The notes under the pieces are model-generated. The model did no database searches and was not told where the DNA came from. It worked only from the letters and a program-made list of their open reading frames with translations. The translations under genes were made by a program, and so were the position numbers. Positions 4,018 to 7,676 of a stretch of DNA of 7,676 bases are shown here, one piece after another. The stretch comes from Clostridiales bacterium. Its GTDB lineage: Bacteria; Bacillota; Clostridia; Christensenellales; Christensenellaceae. Position 1 is the first letter of the stretch. Every line of letters begins with the position of its first letter. The DNA lies in contig DOMW01000046.1 of assembly GCA_003510345.1 (NCBI GenBank), positions 208-7,883 on the forward strand, in the 5' to 3' direction.

Positions 4018-6816
4018 TCAAAGAGCCTCTCTGCCGCGCGCTACACGGAAGAGCTTCTGCGCGTCGCCCATGTTGATGCCCGCCGAAGCACCTGCAAACA
4101 CATCACCCGCGGCACGCTGCGCGTCAGTCAGGGTTTCGCTGTTCCGCGCGCTACGGAACAGCTTCTGTACGTCGTCCATGCGCACAAGGCCGTTTCCGCC
4201 CACCAGATCACCCTTTATGACCACGGTCAGCGTGTCAACCGGCTGACCGCCGGCGTCACACAACATAATCGTCATACCCGTGCCAATGGGCTTACCAGGC
4301 GTTACCTCCGTGCCGTTTTGATTCATCACGGCTATCGTGTAGCCGCCGTCGGGAGGGGTAAACTGGTTTGTTAGATCACGGGCCGTAGGCGCGCTACCGC
4401 CACCAGATAAATCTACGCCCGCCGTAAGGCCGGAAAGCAGCTTTCCTGTGATCGCGACAGAGCTGCCCGATTTTTTATTGCCTTCCAGTGTTTGGGCCGT
4501 GCCGCCGCCCGGATTACCGCCCGGGTTGCCGGAGTCCGCCCCGATCACCACCGTTAACGGCGCGGTGAATTCGGAATAGACCATCTCGCCGTTCGATAAC
4601 ACGTAACCGCGCAGCGTGTACACATGCGCCGCGCCCGGCGTCAAATTTGTGTCTGTGTAGTTCTCGGATGAAGTCTGCTTTATCAGCTCGCCGTCGCGGT
4701 ATATCTCGGTGTTGCCCGCGGCGAGCCGCCTGATAGCCGCGCCGTATAGCGCATCGGCTTCCTGCCATTCGAGGCGAACCCTGCCAACCTGCGGTTGCGT
4801 CGCGGTAAGCCCGGTAGGCGCCCCCACCGTTGGCGGCAGCAATGTGAAGTTTACGCTGACGCCGTCACTGGCCACAGTCGAACTGTAGCCCTGCATGCGC
4901 ATGTGTGTCACAATCTTGTACTCATACTGTTGCCCTACAGTCAGGCCGGAGTAGGAATCGGTATACGTTCTCGAGGCGGCAGAGTTGCGCACGCGTATGC
5001 CGTCGCGGAATACCTCGTAGCCTGATACACTTGTTCCCTCCGGCATATTTTCGGGCGCTTCCCATGAAAGCTTAACGTTGGTTAACGCATGCTCCGCTTT
5101 CAGGTTAGCCGCCTCGGGCGTGGAACGCTGCTCAAACGGATAGTTTTCGTTTGTGGCCGCGGTGTAGTTGACCGTCGCGTCCGTATTGCCCGAGCTGAAG
5201 TTCACAGCCAGTATCGCAAACTCGTTGCCCTGCCCGACAGGAACCGTCATCGTTTGCCCAGGTATCAGTTGGGTGTATTTGCGCGCCGTGGCGGCGCTGA
5301 GGCTGCTCGTAAACGCCGCGTCCGGATAGACGACATAGAACTTCGATTGCGCGAGTGCATCAGTAAGCGTGATGTTGATCACATTCTGCTCTATGCCCAG
5401 GCGCGTGCCCATGCGCGCCAGCGCGAAGTAGGGCGGCATGTAGGGCGTTCTGTTAGCCGAGAAATAGAAATCCACGCCGGGCTTGAGCACTAACTGGTTG
5501 TATAGGTCTATCCTGTCCCATGAATCAAAGTCAACGTTGTCCAAGTGCGGCCCCGCGCCCGACGGGTCGGATACAAAGGTATCCAGCGCAAACCGTTCAA
5601 AAAACGCGTCAAAACTCCCCAGACCCGAGTGCTCGCCAAAAGCCGCCCGCGAATCGGCTTTGCTGTAGCGCGGGTCGTTGATGAAACCGTGCAGGTCGCC
5701 GCCGCAGTTGTAAAATTCCAGCCCCATAAGCGCCGCCGCGCCGAAGTGCGCAAACACCCAGTCGCCCGATGCGTTCCAATCGATAAAGCTGGAACGGGGG
5801 CTAAACTGGTTGGTGAAGAAGTAGGTGAGCCTGTTGGACGCAAACTTGCCCGTATACAGATACGAAGCCAGCTCCGCCAGCGATTCCTCAAAAAAGACAT
5901 CCTTTGAGTTCGTGTTTATTCCGTTGAGGCGGTTCTTGTGGACGGCCGAAAACGACAGCAGGTGCGCGTATTCGTGTATGATCGTCTGAAAATAACCCTG
6001 CCGGTCGTTCAGATACTTTGTATAGCCCTGGTTATTCGCCATATCCAGATACAATATGTCGCCATAGTCGTTGTTGACATTTGGCCCGGCGTCCGGGCGG
6101 TACACAAAGTCGTTGGCGTTGAACAGGCCGGCCACATACCCGCCCACAGTGCTACCGGATTCCTTGCCGTCCATGAACAGGTCGCAGACGTAGAGTATGA
6201 TTTTACCGTTGCCGTCGATATCAAACGGCTCGCCGTAATACGCGGGCGCATCTGGCGTCGAGAGGAAGGCATACATACTTTCAAATTCCTCGGCGATAGC
6301 CTGGGCGTCGGCGTTCGCGGTCGTGCCGTCCGGCAGGAAAGCCGCCAGCGAAGAAAGCTGCTGATAGGTGCTATACGGTGCGCCCGTGGCAGGTATTACC
6401 CTCTGCTTTTCCACATAGACCAGCGCGTGCTCGCTCTGCGCCGCCAGCACACCCTCAAACCTGTTGACAGACGTACTCGGCTGCGAGAACACGCGCGTCG
6501 AGCCTATGGCGAGGTCGTCCGCCGCTGTAACTGCCCCCATTGGCTGTATGGCTTGGCCTTCTTCGGCTTGCGGTTCCCCCGTATCACCGGCAGGCGTGTT
6601 TGCGCCGGGTTCCGCGTCCGCCGCAGGCGGTTCTTCCACAGGCGGTTCACTTTCGGCAGGCGCAGCCCCAGTCACTTCGGGCGTTTCGCCCGCAATGAGC
6701 GGTTCCTGCCCCGCCGCCCTTTCTTCCGCCATTACCACTGCCGGCATCATGGCAAAACAGGTCAGCGCTATAATAAGTGCCAGCGCAATTGAAAAGAGCT
6801 TCTTTACTGTTTTCAT
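4018..6816 (-). CDS. Secreted M30-like metallopeptidase with FnIII domains and degenerate dockerin
   Basis: Predicted extracellular zinc peptidase of 932 residues. Residues 1-30 are a signal peptide with likely cleavage after VMA; no lipobox or LPXTG motif was seen. A Pro/Glu/Ala-rich linker covers about 31-95. The catalytic region (about 105-415) has a Ca-loop-like DIDGNGKI (199-206), YGDILYLDMANN (251-262), the zinc motif HEYAH (281-285) and FFEESLAE (308-315), where E311 is the likely third ligand. This resembles gluzincins of the hyicolysin (M30) group. A beta-rich region to about 555, two fibronectin III domains (about 568-655 and 663-755), a Gly/Asn/Pro linker, an Ig-like segment containing GTGMTIML, and a C-terminal two-repeat dockerin-like module (869-928) follow. 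The dockerin loops lack most calcium-binding Asp/Asn residues. ATG 6816 is chosen because GGAGGGG lies 6 nt upstream and it puts the signal peptide first. An in-frame TTG at 6981 would add 55 residues. Substrate and surface attachment are unknown; assignment to M30 is by motif only. Confidence 0.88.
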   Translation of the reverse strand: MKTVKKLFSIALALIIALTCFAMMPAVVMAEERAAGQEPLIAGETPEVTGAAPAESEPPVEEPPAADAEPGANTPAGDTGEPQAEEGQAIQPMGAVTAADDLAIGSTRVFSQPSTSVNRFEGVLAAQSEHALVYVEKQRVIPATGAPYSTYQQLSSLAAFLPDGTTANADAQAIAEEFESMYAFLSTPDAPAYYGEPFDIDGNGKIILYVCDLFMDGKESGSTVGGYVAGLFNANDFVYRPDAGPNVNNDYGDILYLDMANNQGYTKYLNDRQGYFQTIIHEYAHLLSFSAVHKNRLNGINTNSKDVFFEESLAELASYLYTGKFASNRLTYFFTNQFSPRSSFIDWNASGDWVFAHFGAAALMGLEFYNCGGDLHGFINDPRYSKADSRAAFGEHSGLGSFDAFFERFALDTFVSDPSGAGPHLDNVDFDSWDRIDLYNQLVLKPGVDFYFSANRTPYMPPYFALARMGTRLGIEQNVINITLTDALAQSKFYVVYPDAAFTSSLSAATARKYTQLIPGQTMTVPVGQGNEFAILAVNFSSGNTDATVNYTAATNENYPFEQRSTPEAANLKAEHALTNVKLSWEAPENMPEGTSVSGYEVFRDGIRVRNSAASRTYTDSYSGLTVGQQYEYKIVTHMRMQGYSSTVASDGVSVNFTLLPPTVGAPTGLTATQPQVGRVRLEWQEADALYGAAIRRLAAGNTEIYRDGELIKQTSSENYTDTNLTPGAAHVYTLRGYVLSNGEMVYSEFTAPLTVVIGADSGNPGGNPGGGTAQTLEGNKKSGSSVAITGKLLSGLTAGVDLSGGGSAPTARDLTNQFTPPDGGYTIAVMNQNGTEVTPGKPIGTGMTIMLCDAGGQPVDTLTVVIKGDLVGGNGLVRMDDVQKLFRSARNSETLTDAQRAAGDVFAGASAGINMGDAQKLFRVARGREAL

Positions 6817-6822
6817 AGCAAT

Positions 6823-6829
6823 CCCCTCC
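6823..6829 (-). promoter_or_regulatory. Ribosome-binding site fixing the peptidase start
   Basis: GGAGGGG on the minus strand (6829-6823) ends 6 nt before ATG 6816. It supports the start that places the hydrophobic signal peptide at the N-terminus rather than the 55-codon extension from TTG 6981. Confidence 0.75.
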
Positions 6830-6874
6830 GCAATGGTAATGATCTGGTCGCAAAGCACCAGCCCCAACAGTTTA

Positions 6875-6882
6875 AGTATATA
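6875..6882 (-). promoter_or_regulatory. Candidate proximal -10 element of the peptidase gene
   Basis: TATATACT on the minus strand offers a -10 hexamer (TATACT, 6880-6875) that would start transcripts near 6868, about 52 nt before the ATG. No good -35 lies at normal distance; instead the 21-bp tandem repeat sits where an activator would bind. This pattern suggests an activator-dependent promoter, but it is an inference. Confidence 0.3.
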
Positions 6883-6897
6883 GCCAAAAGGATTTTT

Positions 6898-6939
6898 TGT
6901 AGTGGTCAAATCTTCGGATGTTGGTGTCATATCTTCGGA
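6898..6939 (-). repeat. Two-copy 21-bp tandem repeat upstream of the peptidase gene
   Basis: Two adjacent 21-bp units (6939-6919 and 6918-6898 on the minus strand) match at 17 of 21 positions. Both share the core ATCCGAAGAT followed by A/T and TGAC. The 21-bp period equals two helical turns, as in tandem binding sites of response regulators. If the longer frame from TTG 6981 were translated, the repeat would encode SEDMTPT-SEDLTTT; a regulatory role seems more likely. Confidence 0.65.
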
Positions 6940-6997
6940 TTTTAGCAAAAAAGCGTGATTTTTCGTGTATCCGATTAACAATTGTAAAGAGCCTCCA

Positions 6998-7033
6998 AGG
7001 TAAGTGATAGATAAAGCAAATCAGCGCTTACCT
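6998..7033 (-). promoter_or_regulatory. Leader stem-loop downstream of the distal peptidase promoter
   Basis: AGGTAAGTG (6998-7006) pairs with CGCTTACCT (7025-7033), 9 bp including one G-U type pair, with an 18-nt loop. On the minus strand it would sit at the very 5' end of transcripts from the 7046-7072 promoter and is followed by GGAGG. It may stabilise the mRNA or be a protein-binding dyad; no known riboswitch was recognised. Confidence 0.4.
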
Positions 7034-7045
7034 CGTATATCATAA

Positions 7046-7072
7046 AGTATACCACAAAACGGCTTATTTCAA
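7046..7072 (-). promoter_or_regulatory. Distal promoter of the peptidase gene, overlapping the dus stop codon
   Basis: On the minus strand, -35 TTGAAA (7072-7067) and -10 TATACT (7051-7046) are spaced by 15 nt, which is short, but TGG just before the -10 makes an extended -10. The -35 overlaps the dus TGA codon (7071-7069). Transcription would begin near 7039 and give a leader of more than 200 nt before the peptidase ATG. Confidence 0.45.
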
Positions 7073-7676
7073 CATTTATTTTCAGAATTCGCGCGCAAAA
7101 ATTCCAGCAAAACCCCCTCAAGCTCCCCATACGTCCGAATCTTCACCAGCGCCGCCCTAAGCCGCGCGCTTCCCCGCATCCCTTTCGTGTAGTGCGGCGC
7201 GTGTGTGCGCATTTCGCGCATGGCGGCGTGTTCGCCCTTGTATTCTACCGCCAGCCTCGCTTGCAGCAGGCACATCTTGATACGCTCCTCATCCGTCGGT
7301 TTTCTTCCCGCTTCCCCGCTTTTTATGAGCTTTTCTATCTGCGCGAATATAAAAGGGTTGCCCTGCGCCCCGCGCGCCACCATCACGCCGTCACACCCGG
7401 TATGCTCCAGCATATCAAAGGCGTCCCGCGCGGCGAAAATATCCCCGTTACCGATCACTTTTATGCCCACCGCCCGCTTTACCGACCGTATGATGTCCCA
7501 ATCCGCCTTGCCGCTGTAGCCCTGCTGCCGCGTCCTGCCATGCACCGCCACCGCCCGCGCGCCTTCCGCCGCCGCCATTTTTGCAAATTCTACCGCGTTA
7601 CTATGCCCATCGTCAAAACCCTTGCGGAATTTCACGGTCACCGGCACATGCACCGCCGCCACCACGCGCCGGATTA
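7069..7676 (-). CDS. dus: tRNA-dihydrouridine synthase, 5' part missing at the window edge
   Basis: FMN-dependent enzyme that reduces uridines to dihydrouridine in the D-loop of tRNAs using NADPH. About 202 codons are visible; the frame stays open to the right edge, so the N-terminal third, including the catalytic Cys, is outside. Family motifs are clear: VPVTVKFRKGFDD with the FMN-contacting Lys, AVHGRTRQQGYSGKADW with the conserved His, KVIGNGDI, and the phosphate-binding GVMVARGAQGNP. The C-terminal helical tRNA-binding domain contains MREMRTH and GSARLRAAL. An internal GTG at 7665 is not the true start. The pattern fits the bacterial DusB/Dus1-like group, but the subtype cannot be fixed without the missing part. 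The stop codon overlaps the peptidase promoter, and no hairpin terminator follows, so some read-through into the peptidase gene is possible. Confidence 0.93.
   Translation of the reverse strand, partial: IRRVVAAVHVPVTVKFRKGFDDGHSNAVEFAKMAAAEGARAVAVHGRTRQQGYSGKADWDIIRSVKRAVGIKVIGNGDIFAARDAFDMLEHTGCDGVMVARGAQGNPFIFAQIEKLIKSGEAGRKPTDEERIKMCLLQARLAVEYKGEHAAMREMRTHAPHYTKGMRGSARLRAALVKIRTYGELEGVLLEFLRANSENKC

Noticed and set aside
4016..4075. CRISPR array, insertion sequence or tRNA gene anywhere in the window
   Set aside because: No regularly spaced repeats, transposase motifs, terminal inverted repeats with target duplications, or tRNA-like cloverleaf with T-loop sequence were seen on either strand.
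4077..4245. A cellulosome interpretation of the dockerin-like tail
   Set aside because: The calcium-loop residues are mostly absent and no cohesin or scaffoldin is in the window, so assembly into a cellulosome is not supported.
5938..6792. A 284-codon plus-strand open frame, Arg/Val-rich
   Set aside because: Antisense to the metallopeptidase catalytic region; its composition is that of a GC-rich shadow frame and the minus strand holds clear motifs.
6817..6981. N-terminal extension of the peptidase from TTG 6981 as the main start
   Set aside because: It would bury the signal peptide behind 55 residues, while ATG 6816 has a strong ribosome-binding site.

Overview
This 7.7-kb window looks chromosomal and comes from a Gram-positive, Clostridia-type member of the Bacillota. 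Three things point there: an RNase Y with an N-terminal membrane anchor, strong GGAGG-type Shine-Dalgarno sites, and a secreted protein with a Firmicutes-style signal peptide and a dockerin-like C-terminus. Genes are moderately GC-rich and the gaps between them are AT-rich. A Christensenellales/Oscillospirales-like gut lineage would fit, but that is inference only.

Layout from left to right. RNase Y (rny, minus strand, 3' part cut off at base 1) has a clear sigma-A promoter. Upstream of it, also on the minus strand, is a response regulator joining a REC receiver to an HD-GYP c-di-GMP phosphodiesterase. A 258-bp divergent intergenic region with two promoters and two palindromes separates it from a plus-strand MerR-family activator with a GyrI/BmrR-like ligand-binding domain. 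Next comes a 464-bp AT-rich gap with no convincing gene; it holds a 10-bp-arm inverted repeat, phased A-tracts and two minus-strand promoter-like sequences. The right half is one large minus-strand gene for a secreted HEXXH metallopeptidase (M30/hyicolysin-like), followed in the protein by two fibronectin III domains and a degenerate dockerin. Its upstream region carries two candidate promoters, a leader hairpin and a 21-bp tandem repeat. The last gene is a tRNA-dihydrouridine synthase (minus strand, 5' part missing at the right edge).

The genes do not form one obvious pathway. rny and dus are housekeeping RNA-metabolism genes. The HD-GYP regulator and the MerR regulator are two separate signalling proteins, and neither has its partner kinase or target transporter in the window. 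The peptidase appears to be independently and possibly conditionally expressed. I do not see a defence system, mobile element, CRISPR array, tRNA or rRNA. The less ordinary points are the degenerate dockerin, the repeats upstream of the peptidase, and the possible small RNA in the 3.5-4.0 kb gap.
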